Origin: an uncultured Lentisphaerota bacterium
Lineage (GTDB): Bacteria; Verrucomicrobiota; Kiritimatiellia; CAIQIC01
Assembly: GCA_903896925.1 (NCBI GenBank)
Contig: CAITZM010000095.1
Location: 1 to 61,424 of the forward strand
Length of the DNA: 61,424 nucleotides
Direction: 5' to 3'
The position numbers and the translations under genes were made by a program. Position 1 is the stretch's first letter. Each line of letters starts with the position of its first letter. Below are positions 9,401-18,049 of the stretch, piece by piece. The notes beneath the pieces were generated by a model. That model saw only the letters and a list, made by a program, of their open reading frames with translations. It had not been told where the DNA came from and made no database searches.

Positions 9401-9667
9401 CAGGGTGCGACTGTCTCTGTGAAGATCGCCGTTGTAGATGCGGAGGGCAAACCGCTCGCCGCCATCGTGCCCGTCCGCGTGGATATTCGCGACAGCGCCG
9501 GCCGCGACGCCGAGTTTACCGGCTATTACGGCGCCAGGAACGGGCAGTTGGAGTTGCCGCTACGCCTCGCGCGCAACGACGCCCCCGGCATCTGGCAGGT
9601 CCGCGTCCGCGAACTGGCTTCCGGTCGCACCGCCACCGCCTATGTGCGCGTCCAGCCCGCGCCATGA
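6404..9667 (+). CDS. Large secreted LamG-containing protein, glycosidase-like
   Basis: A 1087-residue exported protein. The start at 6404 follows AAAGGTGAGG and gives a signal peptide (MKRMLIAVLGALSLDALA). Residues about 30-250 form a LamG/concanavalin-A-like sandwich (AFTLELWLQP, WYHVAFTYDGAG, GFPGRIAQVRIC). About 250-350 is a beta-sandwich. About 360-760 has the look of a TIM-barrel hydrolase, with HELRDH, CFHEHDRAAYRG and ADEHPLYRYLQWYW. About 770-880 resembles a flavodoxin-like trimerisation domain of beta-galactosidase relatives (RVLVLMDCDV, GGIVIGDDRLCP). The C terminus (about 990-1087) is macroglobulin-like. No CAZy family can be assigned with confidence; carbohydrate cleavage is inferred from context and architecture. 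Confidence 0.75.
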   Translation: MKRMLIAVLGALSLDALAVCEPWQQAYTGADANGKHVLGLWQFAANAPTNDASSQHQHLKLHGAVISAGGPFGGCLESFRGFPVEDKRHAAVTAAHPALSPAGAFTLELWLQPKPELAGYPEAFLLDKKYVAHADYQLTLGAADKGGQRRLTAHLGFGAESETFTSEPARYESDAWYHVAFTYDGAGAGRFFRDGAAFGGTDHPGRAGITAGKHPLSIGDRIGSLYHGFPGRIAQVRICSGVLEFRPVVLALTSDRTSFVRMEPAAALQVAVTNTLRGTLHGATLTLAVEGASAKVFQVPDLEAGQAHTVNYPFDTTLRPGTYKLAARIEVAGAKVYRSEDKFDVVLVPRPLPFRMPVVMWGIYSPENVLRELPRLKDIGFTHSLGLHANCEAVWSAGKPTAPDKPENIVAAKRMLNAALASDFGIIASLSPGHELRDHKDLWRVGRDGQPRDAKKPDICALTPGISNFCYNVGASVAQTYGAFPAFQSALLHTEVRDGANLCFHEHDRAAYRGATGLDIPADVAGKSGVRWDKLKAFPADRVIADEHPLYRYLQWYWKAGDGYNRLNSALDFGLKSTGRADLWTFHDPAVRVASTYGSGGAVDVISQWTYSYPDPIRIGMATDELFAMARGAAQPQRVMKMTQIIWYRSQTAPMAKGDETKKATKSPWEDTDADAAFPTIAPLHLREAFWSKLARPVQGIMYHGWQSLVPTGGGEGSYRYTNPQTQHELRRLVKEIVEPLGPTLMQVPDRPSDVAFLESFASEMFAGRGSYGWSRGWAGDAYHILQYAELQPEIVYDETLAARGLDGFRVLVLMDCDVLTASVAKKVKEFQQRGGIVIGDDRLCPAIKPDITIEVYERTRKADADRAALQARAAKLRTALDERYRRYADSANPDVVVRCRSAGTSDYLFAVNDRREFGDYVGQHGLVMENGLPSETTLSLARAGGFVYDLVAGQPVKASAAKGSLQFARNFGPCEGGVFLVTDHAIEGVTVNAPATAAQGATVSVKIAVVDAEGKPLAAIVPVRVDIRDSAGRDAEFTGYYGARNGQLELPLRLARNDAPGIWQVRVRELASGRTATAYVRVQPAP

Positions 9668-10290
9668 TGCTGGCTCGGCGGCCGATGGCAGAGGCGGAGG
9701 CCCTAGCCACAAAAGGGCCTAACGCGGCTACGCCGCAACCCAACAGAAGGGTTCGCGCCAAGCACGCCAAGATCGCCAAGGCATTATAACTTTGCGGGCT
9801 TCGCGTCCTTTGCGCGAAACATGCGCCGCCATAGTAGGCCTCTCGCTCCGCGAGAGGCCTTTGTTCGGTGCGCTACCGGCACCGTGGGGTGGGCGTGAAA
9901 ACAGAGCTTTGCTGGTTGTCCACGCAGCGCGGAGAGCGCGGAGGAAGTTCATCCACAGATTTCACCGATTACACAGATGGGGAAATGGATGGGCAACGAC
10001 GGGACAACCGACCACTGACAATTGACGAATGACCAATGACAACTGACAAAGGACATCTTCTGTCTGGACACGTCCCAGCCCCACCGTTAGCCTCCGCGCG
10101 TTGCAAGGAAACAAAAATGAATTCGAGGCCAGCCAGACAGCAAGTTTGGAGCGCGTAACAGCGCCTCCGAAGGCCAGCCCGACAAACGACAGGCCGCTAA
10201 CCTTGCGCGCTGTCCCTTTACCACCGGGGGGGCGTGTGCCCAAGGCACATACCTGACCGCCAAGCCCGTTCAATAACACTGCCCGGAAAA
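9668..10290. repeat. Gene-free stretch with mixed repeat remnants
   Basis: The gap contains a GGCCTCTCGCTCCGCGAGAGG hairpin near 9836 with a GTA foot and an ACGCGGCTACGCCGC hairpin near 9721. It also holds word-like repeats such as CAGATTTCACCGATTACACA (near 9956) and serial CTGACAATTGAC / ATGACAACTGAC words (10014-10050). Such sequences recur in many environmental genomes. I see no convincing gene. Confidence 0.55.
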
Positions 10291-10698
10291 ATGAAAACAC
10301 CTGTACGAATCCTGATTCAGTTGATCGTGGCTGGCCCGATCCTGATCTATGTTCCATTTGCGATCATCGCTGGCATCGGGTCCATTGCCTCGCTCCTCAT
10401 CGGAGAGCCTCTCGGTCCATCGAAAAGTCTCGCCTATGGACTCGGCTGGCTCGGGTTGCTGGGCCTCTACGGCTCGATTTTCACGCCGACAAGAACGGTT
10501 CAGCGGAATCACTGGCTGCGCCTGACCCTGACAATTGCCCTCGCCTGTGGGTTCATCGCGACTGCCGCGGTCCTTGCCAATGATGGCGATCCTGCCGGAT
10601 ACATGGCTCGCGCCGGTGTTTTCGGAGTTTATCTGTTAGCCGGTCCCGTGGTGGTTGGCTGCTGGAATCTGGCCCTCATGCATAAAAAAAGGGCCTGA
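10291..10698 (+). CDS. Small four-helix membrane protein of unknown function
   Basis: A 135-residue hydrophobic protein with about four transmembrane segments (residues near 8-40, 54-66, 78-98 and 108-128), ending in the basic HKKRA. The ATG at 10291 follows CCCGGAAAA; the longer upstream reading contains no domain. I recognise no family. Its composition is less GC-biased at third positions than the neighbours, and it is flanked by repeat-rich DNA, so it may be a recent arrival. It has no operon partner; the next gene begins about 190 bp later. Confidence 0.6.
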   Translation: MKTPVRILIQLIVAGPILIYVPFAIIAGIGSIASLLIGEPLGPSKSLAYGLGWLGLLGLYGSIFTPTRTVQRNHWLRLTLTIALACGFIATAAVLANDGDPAGYMARAGVFGVYLLAGPVVVGCWNLALMHKKRA

Positions 10699-10820
10699 CC
10701 AGCCTGCGGGATGTATTGCCTTGAAGGGAAGGCGAACGCTCAGCGGTGCTGCTCACGCGGCGCCATTCCCGGGCTTGGGCGGTTGAGCGCCGGGAGGGGG
10801 GGGGCAGGGTTGGCCTGGCG

Positions 10821-10874
10821 CTTTTCCCCAGGGCTCGGAAAACCGGGCTTGTGCTTTTCCAAGGCTTGGAAAAT
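10821..10874. repeat. Bipartite TTCCA palindrome element (copy c)
   Basis: CTTTTCCCCAGGGCTCGGAA and CTTTTCCAAGGCTTGGAAAA are separated by about 12 bp, 54 bp in total. The right palindrome ends only 11 bp before the ATG at 10886, where a ribosome binding site would be expected. Confidence 0.75.
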
Positions 10875-10885
10875 ACTGCGCCACT

Positions 10886-11830
10886 ATGAAAATTCTCACT
10901 GCTGTTGTGCTGTTGACCGGGCTCGCCGCGGGGGCGGCGGAGCTGAATGTGCCGCCGCTGCAACATCGCTTCCTCGCCGAGGACGAATCACGATCGCAAT
11001 TGCTGCTGGTGGATACGGCGCACCCGGAAAAGAACTGGGCGCTCAAATTCCCGGAACGCTACCGTGATTTTCAACTTGTTGGCAATCAGCGCGTGCTGCT
11101 CAATACGAGCCAAGGGTTTCGCGAGTATGACCTGCAGACGCGCACGATGGTGCGCGAGGTCAAGGACGCCAGGTTCACCGGCTGCTTCACGGCGCGCCGT
11201 CTGCCCGACGGTCGCACCGTCCTCGGCGGCAACCGGAAGACAGGCGTCTTCTTCTTCGAACTTGGAGCGGACGACAAGGTGTTGCGCTCGGCGGAATTCC
11301 CGACGCTGAACACGCTGCGGACCGTCCGGTTCACCCCCCGCGGAACACTGCTCTTCGGCGCGGGCGGCGAGAAAATCGTCGAGGCAAATCTTGAGGGCAA
11401 GATTTTGCGCACCGTCAACGTGCCGGGCGCGAAACATACCTATCATGTGATCGAGAAGACCGACGGCAACTGGCTCGCGACCATCGGCTACGGCTTTGCC
11501 GTCGTCGAGATCGACCGCACGGACAAGGTCGTCCGGCGCTGGGGTGGGGCGCCCGCGCCAGCCGGGCTGGGGCTACATTTCTTCTCCGGCTTCCAGCTGC
11601 TGAAGAACGGCAACCTCGTCGTCTGCAATTGGACCGGCCATGGCGCCGAGGACAGCGCGAAGGCGCCGCAGCTGCTCGAATACGCGCCGGACGGCAAGCT
11701 CGTCGGCCAATGGCACGACGCGAAAATGGCCGGCTCGCTGCACGGCATCATCGTCCTCGACGACCTCGATACCAAGCTGCTGAATGACGACACTAACGGC
11801 GTGCTCGGCCCCGTTCTTAAAGGTATATGA
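10886..11830 (+). CDS. Secreted beta-propeller-like protein
   Basis: A 314-residue exported protein (signal MKILTAVVLLTGLAAGAAE). It contains repeated blade-like segments (LPDGRTVLGGN, FTPRGTLLFGAGG, DGNWLATIGYG, LKNGNLVVCNW) spaced 40-50 residues apart, typical of six- or seven-bladed propellers related to PQQ/arylsulfotransferase-like folds. It overlaps the following sulfatase by ATGA, so the two should be co-translated. It may bind a glycan or act as a partner of the sulfatase, but no catalytic residues are recognised. No Shine-Dalgarno is visible; the bipartite repeat occupies that position. Confidence 0.75.
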   Translation: MKILTAVVLLTGLAAGAAELNVPPLQHRFLAEDESRSQLLLVDTAHPEKNWALKFPERYRDFQLVGNQRVLLNTSQGFREYDLQTRTMVREVKDARFTGCFTARRLPDGRTVLGGNRKTGVFFFELGADDKVLRSAEFPTLNTLRTVRFTPRGTLLFGAGGEKIVEANLEGKILRTVNVPGAKHTYHVIEKTDGNWLATIGYGFAVVEIDRTDKVVRRWGGAPAPAGLGLHFFSGFQLLKNGNLVVCNWTGHGAEDSAKAPQLLEYAPDGKLVGQWHDAKMAGSLHGIIVLDDLDTKLLNDDTNGVLGPVLKGI

Positions 11831-13368
11831 GCAATTCCTGTTTGCGGCGCGACTTCTTGAAGCTGGCCGGGCTGAGTGTGGCCGGCGCGGCGCTGGCCCC
11901 ACGAGTTGGCAGCCAAGGGCTGCCCGTTCCGCACGGCCCGGCTGGCCAGGCTGCGGCGGCCGGTGGCAAGCGGCCCAACATCCTGTTCATCGCCTCCGAC
12001 GATATGCGCCCGCAGCTCGGCTGCTATGGCGATAAGGTGGTCAAGTCGCCGCACCTCGATGCGCTCGCGGCGCGCGGGATGGTCTTCAAACGCGCGTTCT
12101 GCCAGCAGGCGCTGTGCTCGCCCTCGCGCATCTCGCTGCTTTCGGGACGGCATCCGTGGACGACGCAGATTTATGACATCGGCCCGACGCTGCGCAGCAC
12201 GCTGCCGGCTAGCGTCACGCTGCCGCAGCACTTCAAGAACAACGGCTGGCATACGCGCAGCCTCGGCAAGATCTTCCACATTGGCATTGATGATCCGGAA
12301 TCATGGAGTGTACCGTCGTGGATCTCGAAGTCGATGCGCTACGACCCGGACAACGCGGCCAAGGTGAAGGCCGCCGCCGAGAAACTCCGCGCCGCCGGCC
12401 AGGCGATACCCCAGAAGGGACCGGGCGCCCCTCAATTCGCCGGCCCGGCGTTTTCCTCGCCGGACTGCGCGGACGATGCGCTGGTGGATGGCGACATCGC
12501 CAACAAGGCCATCGCCGAGCTGCGCGACTTCGCTCAGAAACCGGACCAGCCGTTCTTCCTCGGCGTCGGCTTCATCAACCCGCACGTGCCGTGGGTCGCG
12601 CCGAAGCGCTATCACGATCTCTACAAGCCGGCGGATATCAAGCTGCCGGCCAACCGCTACGTGCCGAAGAACGCGCCGGCCTACGCCGCGAGCAGCGGCG
12701 CGGATTTCTACTGGTACAGCAACGTGCCGAAAGACCGCGTCGTCTCCGAGGAGTTCGGGCGGCAGTGCCTGCACGCCTATCTCGCGGCGATCAGCTACGT
12801 GGATGCGTGCGTCGGCCGCGTGCTTGCGGAACTCGACAAGCTCGGGCTGCGCGAGAACACGATCGTCGTGTTCTGGGGCGATCACGGCTACTACATGGGC
12901 GAGCACAGCTGGTGGGGCGGCAAGCACAACAATTACGAGGGCGCAACGCACGCGCCGCTGATCGTCGCCGCGCCCGGCATGCAGGCCGCCGGACGCCCGA
13001 CCGAGGCGCTGGTGGAGTTTGTGGATATCTTCCCGTCGCTCGCCGAGCTCGCGCACCTGCCGCTGCCTGACGGGCTCGAAGGGAAAAGTTTCGCGCCGTT
13101 GCTCGATGAGCCCGCGCTGCCGTGGAAGGCGACCGCCATCAGCGAATATCCGAAGGGCGGCAAACAGGGCACGGCGATGCGCACCGACCGCTACCGCTAC
13201 GTGGAGTGGCGCGACAAGAAAGGCCAGCTCCTGGACTGCGAACTCTATGACCACGCCAGCGACCCGCAGGAAAATGAAAATATTTCGGGCCGGCCGGAGC
13301 AGAAGAAATTGATCGAGGAACTGGCGGCGCAACTCGCGGCGTGCCGGCAGCGTAAACGATCGGTGTGA
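11827..13368 (+). CDS. Tat-exported iduronate-2-sulfatase-like sulfatase
   Basis: A 513-residue S1 sulfatase with a Tat motif (RRDFLKLAG). IASDDMRP supplies the first metal ligands, the FGly motif is C97-S-P-S-R101, and LGKIFHIG replaces GKWHLG. The DDMRP and GK-FH signatures together are characteristic of the iduronate-2-sulfatase-like branch. Later VFWGDHGYYMGEH provides the second Asp/His metal pair. The iduronate-type specificity is by family resemblance; related members act on other 2-O-sulfated uronic or fucose residues. It overlaps the propeller gene by 4 bp, and the next sulfatase follows after about 30 bp, so this is an operon. Confidence 0.92.
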   Translation: MSNSCLRRDFLKLAGLSVAGAALAPRVGSQGLPVPHGPAGQAAAAGGKRPNILFIASDDMRPQLGCYGDKVVKSPHLDALAARGMVFKRAFCQQALCSPSRISLLSGRHPWTTQIYDIGPTLRSTLPASVTLPQHFKNNGWHTRSLGKIFHIGIDDPESWSVPSWISKSMRYDPDNAAKVKAAAEKLRAAGQAIPQKGPGAPQFAGPAFSSPDCADDALVDGDIANKAIAELRDFAQKPDQPFFLGVGFINPHVPWVAPKRYHDLYKPADIKLPANRYVPKNAPAYAASSGADFYWYSNVPKDRVVSEEFGRQCLHAYLAAISYVDACVGRVLAELDKLGLRENTIVVFWGDHGYYMGEHSWWGGKHNNYEGATHAPLIVAAPGMQAAGRPTEALVEFVDIFPSLAELAHLPLPDGLEGKSFAPLLDEPALPWKATAISEYPKGGKQGTAMRTDRYRYVEWRDKKGQLLDCELYDHASDPQENENISGRPEQKKLIEELAAQLAACRQRKRSV

Positions 13369-13399
13369 TACGGCAGCGGTGAGCGATGAGAAACAAACG

Positions 13400-15022
13400 A
13401 TGAGCACGCGACGCGAATTTCTCAGGACGGCGGCCCTCGGCGCACTAGCTTTTCCAGTGGTTGGAAAAGGTGTCGGTTTCGCTGTCCCCTTCGACGACGC
13501 TGGTTCGACTGCGCTCACCACAGGTCAGGGCAGGCAATCCGTGGAAAAGGCCAGGCCCAATCTGCTGATCCTGCATACCGACGAGCACAACTTCCGCACG
13601 CTGGGCTGTTATCGCTCGCTGTTGCCGCAGGAGCAGGCGTTTATCTGGGGCGATGGCATCGCGGTGGAGACGCCGCACCTGGATTCTATCGCGAAGAATG
13701 GCCTGCTGTGCGATCGCTACTATACGGTGTCGCCGGTTTGCACGCCGTCGCGCGCGGCCTTCGTCTCGGGCCGCTTCCCGCAGAACACCGGCGCACCGAA
13801 CAACGACCTGCCGCTGAACGACGACATCGTCACGTTCGCCGAAGCCCTGCGGCGGAACGGCTACGCGACGGGCTACGCCGGCAAGTGGCACCTCGATGGC
13901 GGTGCCAAGCCCGGTTGGGCGCCGAAACGCCAGTTCGGCTTCGGGGACAACAAGTACATGTTCAATCGCGGCCACTGGAAACAACTGGAAGACGCGGCGC
14001 ACGGACCGGCGGTGAAGGGCGGCGACAATTACAAGATTGCCGGCGCGGATGCGAAGTCGTTCACCACGGATTTTCTCGCCGACAAAACCGTCGCGTTCAT
14101 CCGGGCGCACGCCTCGACAGTTTCGGCGCAGGGCAAGGCGCAGCCGTTTTGTTTCATGGTCAGCTTCCCCGATCCGCACGGGCCCAACTCGGTTCGGGCG
14201 CCCTACGATACGCTGTTCGAGAAGATGAAATTCCAGCAGCCGCGCTCGGCCTTCGCGCCGGCCGCGGGCCTGCCGGCCTGCGCCGCACCGTTCGCCAAGC
14301 CGCAGCTGGAAAACATGAGCCACTACTTTGGCATGGTGAAGTGCATCGATGACAACGTCGGCAAGATTCTTGGCGCGCTGCGCACGGCGGGCATTGCGGA
14401 GCGGACCATGGTCGTGTTCACCTCCGACCATGGCGACATGTGCGGCGAACACGGTCGCGTGAACAAGGGCATCCCGCTCGAAGGCTCGGCTCGCGTTCCG
14501 TTCCTCATGTCCTACCCCGGCGTGATCAAACCCGGCACGGTCATCCACGAGGCGCTGGCGAACGTGGACTTCAAGCCGACGATCCTTGCGCTGCTGGGGC
14601 TGCCCGCCGATCCGAAGGACGAAGGGCGCGATACCTCGGCGCTGCTGCGCACCGGCCAGGCGCCGGTGGGCTGGAAGAACGTGGCCATCTCCCGCAACGC
14701 GCCGGGCGCATGGCTGATGGCGGTGAGCAGCCGGTACAAGTTCATCGTGTCCAACGACAGCGATCCGTGCCTGTTCGATCTCGACGCCGATCCGTTCGAG
14801 GTGCGGAACATCTTCGCCCTGCCTGCCTCGCGCTCCATGGTGCGCGAACTGGCGCAGGCGCTTTTGGACTACGCGAAGCGCTGCAAGGAAGAGCACGCCG
14901 ACCAGCCAAGTGTTCGCGCCGACCTGGCTTGGTGCGCGGGTGCTGGCGAGACCTATGTCCCGCCCAAGCGCGCAGCCGGCAAGGCCAAGCGGAAACGCCT
15001 CGCCAACGACGATGATAAATAG
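13400..15022 (+). CDS. Tat-exported sulfatase carrying a repeat-derived linker
   Basis: A 540-residue S1 sulfatase. The start at 13400 puts the Tat motif RREFLRT at residues 4-10; a GTG at 13379 would add seven residues. The c-region LAFPVVGKG is encoded by a TTTTCCA...TGGAAAA palindrome. Residues about 30-46 (PFDDAGSTALTTGQGRQ) match the second repeat family. The domain begins KARPNLLILHTDEHN. The FGly motif is C114-T-P-S-R118, AGKWHLDGG follows, and VVFTSDHGDMCGEHG gives the metal pair. TDEHN rather than DDxG suggests the choline-sulfatase/heparan-type branch. The N-terminal linker looks like pure repeat DNA. Confidence 0.9.
   Translation: MSTRREFLRTAALGALAFPVVGKGVGFAVPFDDAGSTALTTGQGRQSVEKARPNLLILHTDEHNFRTLGCYRSLLPQEQAFIWGDGIAVETPHLDSIAKNGLLCDRYYTVSPVCTPSRAAFVSGRFPQNTGAPNNDLPLNDDIVTFAEALRRNGYATGYAGKWHLDGGAKPGWAPKRQFGFGDNKYMFNRGHWKQLEDAAHGPAVKGGDNYKIAGADAKSFTTDFLADKTVAFIRAHASTVSAQGKAQPFCFMVSFPDPHGPNSVRAPYDTLFEKMKFQQPRSAFAPAAGLPACAAPFAKPQLENMSHYFGMVKCIDDNVGKILGALRTAGIAERTMVVFTSDHGDMCGEHGRVNKGIPLEGSARVPFLMSYPGVIKPGTVIHEALANVDFKPTILALLGLPADPKDEGRDTSALLRTGQAPVGWKNVAISRNAPGAWLMAVSSRYKFIVSNDSDPCLFDLDADPFEVRNIFALPASRSMVRELAQALLDYAKRCKEEHADQPSVRADLAWCAGAGETYVPPKRAAGKAKRKRLANDDDK
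13450..13468. repeat. TTCCA palindrome (copy d, single half, intragenic)
   Basis: TTTTCCAGTGGTTGGAAAA lies in frame within the signal-peptide c-region of the sulfatase at 13400 and encodes part of AFPVVGKG. The second palindrome of the usual pair is replaced by the next repeat. Confidence 0.65.
13486..13535. repeat. In-frame STALTTGQGR repeat
   Basis: The words CCCCTTCGACGACGCTGG, TTCGACTGCGCTCACCACAG and GTCAGGGCAGG encode PFDDAGSTALTTGQGR just upstream of the sulfatase ARPN motif. The same peptide recurs in the sulfatase at 31980. Confidence 0.7.
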
Positions 15023-15054
15023 GCGGATGCACGCTGACCTTTTTCAAGCACAAC

Positions 15055-18018
15055 ATGAAGGCTTTTGATCACATTCGCCATGCAGGGTGGGCGCTGCTGC
15101 TGCTGGCCACTGCTGCACAGGCGGCCGAGGACCGGCTGCTGGCCGATTTCGAGGGAACCGATTACATGGGCTGGGTCGTGGAAGGCAACGCCTTCGGCAG
15201 CGGCCCGGCGCACGGTACACTGGGGCATCAACAAACCGTCTCTGGTTTTTCGGGTCACGGTTTGGTGAACACCTTTCTGCACGGCGACAAAAGTACCGGC
15301 ACGCTGACCTCGCCGGAATTCACTGTGGACCGGAAGTACATCAACTTCCTGATCGGCGGCGGCGGCTTCCGCGAGCAGACGTGCATGGAGCTGCTGCTTG
15401 GTAATCGGGTCGTGCGGACCGCGACGGGCAAGGGCCGCGAGCTGTTGGAGCCCTGCAGTTGGGACGTGACGAGTCTGCTCGGCCAGAAAGTGCGCGTGCG
15501 GATTGCCGACCGCATTGGCGGCGGCTGGGGCCATATCAACGTGGACGACATCCGGCTTTCCGACACGCCGCGCGCGCCGTCCCGCGGAGACGAAAAGGAG
15601 GAACGCCAGCGGCCAGAAGCGCAGCGCGGAGAGGCCGCCGCCCAGCTTATGGCACTCGGTGTTCAGGAGCTTATATTTGCTGTCCGGATGGTGGATGCTG
15701 AGGGCCACTGGTATGCCAACTTCGGCACGTGGTCGAGCAATCCCGACCGGAAGCTCTACCACGACGGCGGCAGGCTCTGCCGGCTGGATGTCCGCACCGG
15801 CAAAGTGAAGGTGTTGCTGGACGATCCGCGCGGCGGCGTGCGCGATCCCCAGGTGCATTACGACGGCCGGAAGATTCTTTTCTCCTACCGCAAGGGTGGA
15901 CAGCCCTATTACCATCTCTATGAAATCGGCTGCGACGGGAAGGGCCTGCGGCAGCTCACCGACGGCGAGTTCGATGATCTTGAGCCCACCTACGTTGCCG
16001 ATGGCGGCATTGTTTTTTGCTCGTCGCGCTGCAACCGGATGGTGAACTGCTACTACGTCCGGGTCGCCGTGCTCCACCGGTGCGAGGCCGATGGCTCGAA
16101 CGTGCGCATGCTTTCCTCGAACATCGAGCAGGACAACACCCCGTGGCCGCTGCCGGACGGCCGGATCCTGCACCAGCGCTGGGAATATATCGATCGCAGC
16201 CAGGTCTGGTTCCATCACCTTTGGACCATGAACCCCGACGGCACCGGCCAGATGGTGTACTACGGCAACCAGCAGGTGGGCACGGTCATGCTCGACGCCA
16301 AGCCGATCCCCCCTCGACAGGGCTCGGGGCCGGCCGGCCCGCGCAAGATCGTCGCCTCCTTCTCGCCCGGTCACGGCAAGAACGAGCATGAGGGCTTCGT
16401 GACTGTGGTCAGTCCCGAACTGGGCCCCGACCAGCCGGCGTCGGCGCAGCGCATCAGCGACACGCCGGACTTTCGCGATCCCTATCCGCTTTCGGAAACT
16501 GCTTTTCTGGTCGCGCGTGGCACCGAGTTGCTGCTGATGAACGGCAGCGGTGCCTGCTTGTCGGTGTATGCCTTGCCGGAGGAATGGCGCACGGCCGACG
16601 GCAGCATGCGTGTGCATGAACCGCGGCCGTTGCAGCCGCGGGCTCGGGAGTATGTCCAGCCCAACCGGATCAATCTCACCAAGCCGACGGGCGTGGTGGC
16701 GTTGGAGCAGGTCCATCTGGGCCGGAACATGGAGGGCGTAAAACCGGGCGAGATTCGCAGCCTGCTGGTGCTGGAAGCCCTGCCCAAGCCGGTGAACTTC
16801 AGCGGCGGCTGGGAGCCTCTCACTTACGGTGGCAGTTTCACGCTCGAGCGCGTGCTCGGTACCGTGCCGGTGGAAGCCGATGGCTCGGCCTACCTGGAAC
16901 TGCCGGCGCTGCGGAGCCTGTTCTTTGTGGCGCTGGATGCGCGCGGCCGCTCCGTCAAGCGGATGCAGAGTTTCCTCACGGTCCAACCTGGCGAAACCTT
17001 GGGCTGCGTGGGCTGTCACGAAAATCGGACACGGACTCCGACTGGCGGCGCGGCGCCCCTGGCCATGCGACGCAAGCCCAGCGTGATCGCGCCGTTCCCC
17101 GGCACGCCGGAGGTGTTCGATTTCCCGCGCGACATCCAGCCCATCCTCGATCGTCATTGCGCGGCCTGTCATGGCTACGCGAAAACGCCCATGGGCGGCC
17201 CGCGGTCCGGCGGCGTGATCCTCACCGGCGACCACGGGCCGTTCTATTCCCACGCCTACTTCATGCTGACCATCCGCGAGCAGTTCCGCGACGGGCGGAA
17301 CGCTGGCGGCAACCTGCCGCCGCGCAGCATCGGTTCGTCGGCCAGCCCGCTACTCGACAAGCTGGAAGGCGGTCATCACGGTGTGCAGGCGACGGAGGCC
17401 GAGCAAACGCTGGTCCGCTTATGGATCGAAAGCGCCGCGCCGTATCCGGGCACGTATGCGGCGCTGGGCACCGGTATGATCGGCCACGGCAGGGCGGTGG
17501 ACGGGTGGGGGCCGGCCACGGCCCGCGTCTTGGAACGCCGGTGCGCGGAGTGTCACACCAAAGACCTGCGGCTGCCGGCCTCGCCGGGAGACGATGTGTT
17601 GAATGTCGGTTTCGGCGGCGCCCGCATCAAACACAAGGACCCCCGCTATCGTTTCTCCAACCACATCCTGTACAACCTGAGTCGCCCGGAGTTGTCGCTC
17701 CTCCTGCTCGCCCCGCTGAGTCCCGCCGCCGGCGGCTTCGCCGGTGACGGGACGGCCGCGACGAAGGGCGCGCACAGCCCCGTCTTTGCCTCCACGGCCG
17801 ATCCCGACTACCAGCTGCTGCTCACCGCCATGCAGGCCTCGCGCGCCCAGCTGGAACAGATCAAACGTTTCGACATGCCGGGCTTCCAGCCCAACGAGCA
17901 CTATCTTCGCGAGATGACCTTCTACGGCATCCTGTCCACCAACCGCCCGCCCGGCCAACCTGTGGACTATTATTCCGCTGACCGGGCGTACTGGAATTCG
18001 TTCATCTACCGGCCATGA
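15055..18018 (+). CDS. HzsA-like secreted multihaem c-type cytochrome with propeller
   Basis: A 987-residue exported protein (signal to about residue 23). An N-terminal beta-sandwich (about 24-170; DFEGTDYMGWVVEGNAFG, typical of the lectin-like part of GH32-type proteins) precedes a TolB/WD-like propeller (about 210-480, DGRKILFSYRKGG). The C-terminal region is related to the hydrazine synthase alpha subunit (HzsA-like). Haem-binding CXXCH motifs lie at 651-655 (CVGCH), 702-706 (CAACH) and 830-834 (CAECH). HzsA-like proteins are common in PVC genomes without anammox, so hydrazine synthesis is not implied. An electron-transfer role in the periplasm is the cautious reading. It starts 32 bp after a sulfatase and is probably in the same operon. 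Confidence 0.85.
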   Translation: MKAFDHIRHAGWALLLLATAAQAAEDRLLADFEGTDYMGWVVEGNAFGSGPAHGTLGHQQTVSGFSGHGLVNTFLHGDKSTGTLTSPEFTVDRKYINFLIGGGGFREQTCMELLLGNRVVRTATGKGRELLEPCSWDVTSLLGQKVRVRIADRIGGGWGHINVDDIRLSDTPRAPSRGDEKEERQRPEAQRGEAAAQLMALGVQELIFAVRMVDAEGHWYANFGTWSSNPDRKLYHDGGRLCRLDVRTGKVKVLLDDPRGGVRDPQVHYDGRKILFSYRKGGQPYYHLYEIGCDGKGLRQLTDGEFDDLEPTYVADGGIVFCSSRCNRMVNCYYVRVAVLHRCEADGSNVRMLSSNIEQDNTPWPLPDGRILHQRWEYIDRSQVWFHHLWTMNPDGTGQMVYYGNQQVGTVMLDAKPIPPRQGSGPAGPRKIVASFSPGHGKNEHEGFVTVVSPELGPDQPASAQRISDTPDFRDPYPLSETAFLVARGTELLLMNGSGACLSVYALPEEWRTADGSMRVHEPRPLQPRAREYVQPNRINLTKPTGVVALEQVHLGRNMEGVKPGEIRSLLVLEALPKPVNFSGGWEPLTYGGSFTLERVLGTVPVEADGSAYLELPALRSLFFVALDARGRSVKRMQSFLTVQPGETLGCVGCHENRTRTPTGGAAPLAMRRKPSVIAPFPGTPEVFDFPRDIQPILDRHCAACHGYAKTPMGGPRSGGVILTGDHGPFYSHAYFMLTIREQFRDGRNAGGNLPPRSIGSSASPLLDKLEGGHHGVQATEAEQTLVRLWIESAAPYPGTYAALGTGMIGHGRAVDGWGPATARVLERRCAECHTKDLRLPASPGDDVLNVGFGGARIKHKDPRYRFSNHILYNLSRPELSLLLLAPLSPAAGGFAGDGTAATKGAHSPVFASTADPDYQLLLTAMQASRAQLEQIKRFDMPGFQPNEHYLREMTFYGILSTNRPPGQPVDYYSADRAYWNSFIYRP

Positions 18019-18049
18019 AGAATTTTGAAAAGGTATGGCCAGCTACGGG

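Noticed and set aside
14953..17253. A 766-codon reverse-strand open frame across the HzsA-like gene
   Set aside because: It lies antisense to a well-supported multihaem gene, has no signal peptide or family motif and is Arg/His/Ala-rich, as expected for GC-driven shadow frames.
15055..18018. Hydrazine synthase / anammox interpretation
   Set aside because: Only an HzsA-like part is present with no other hydrazine synthase subunits; such proteins are widespread outside anammox bacteria.
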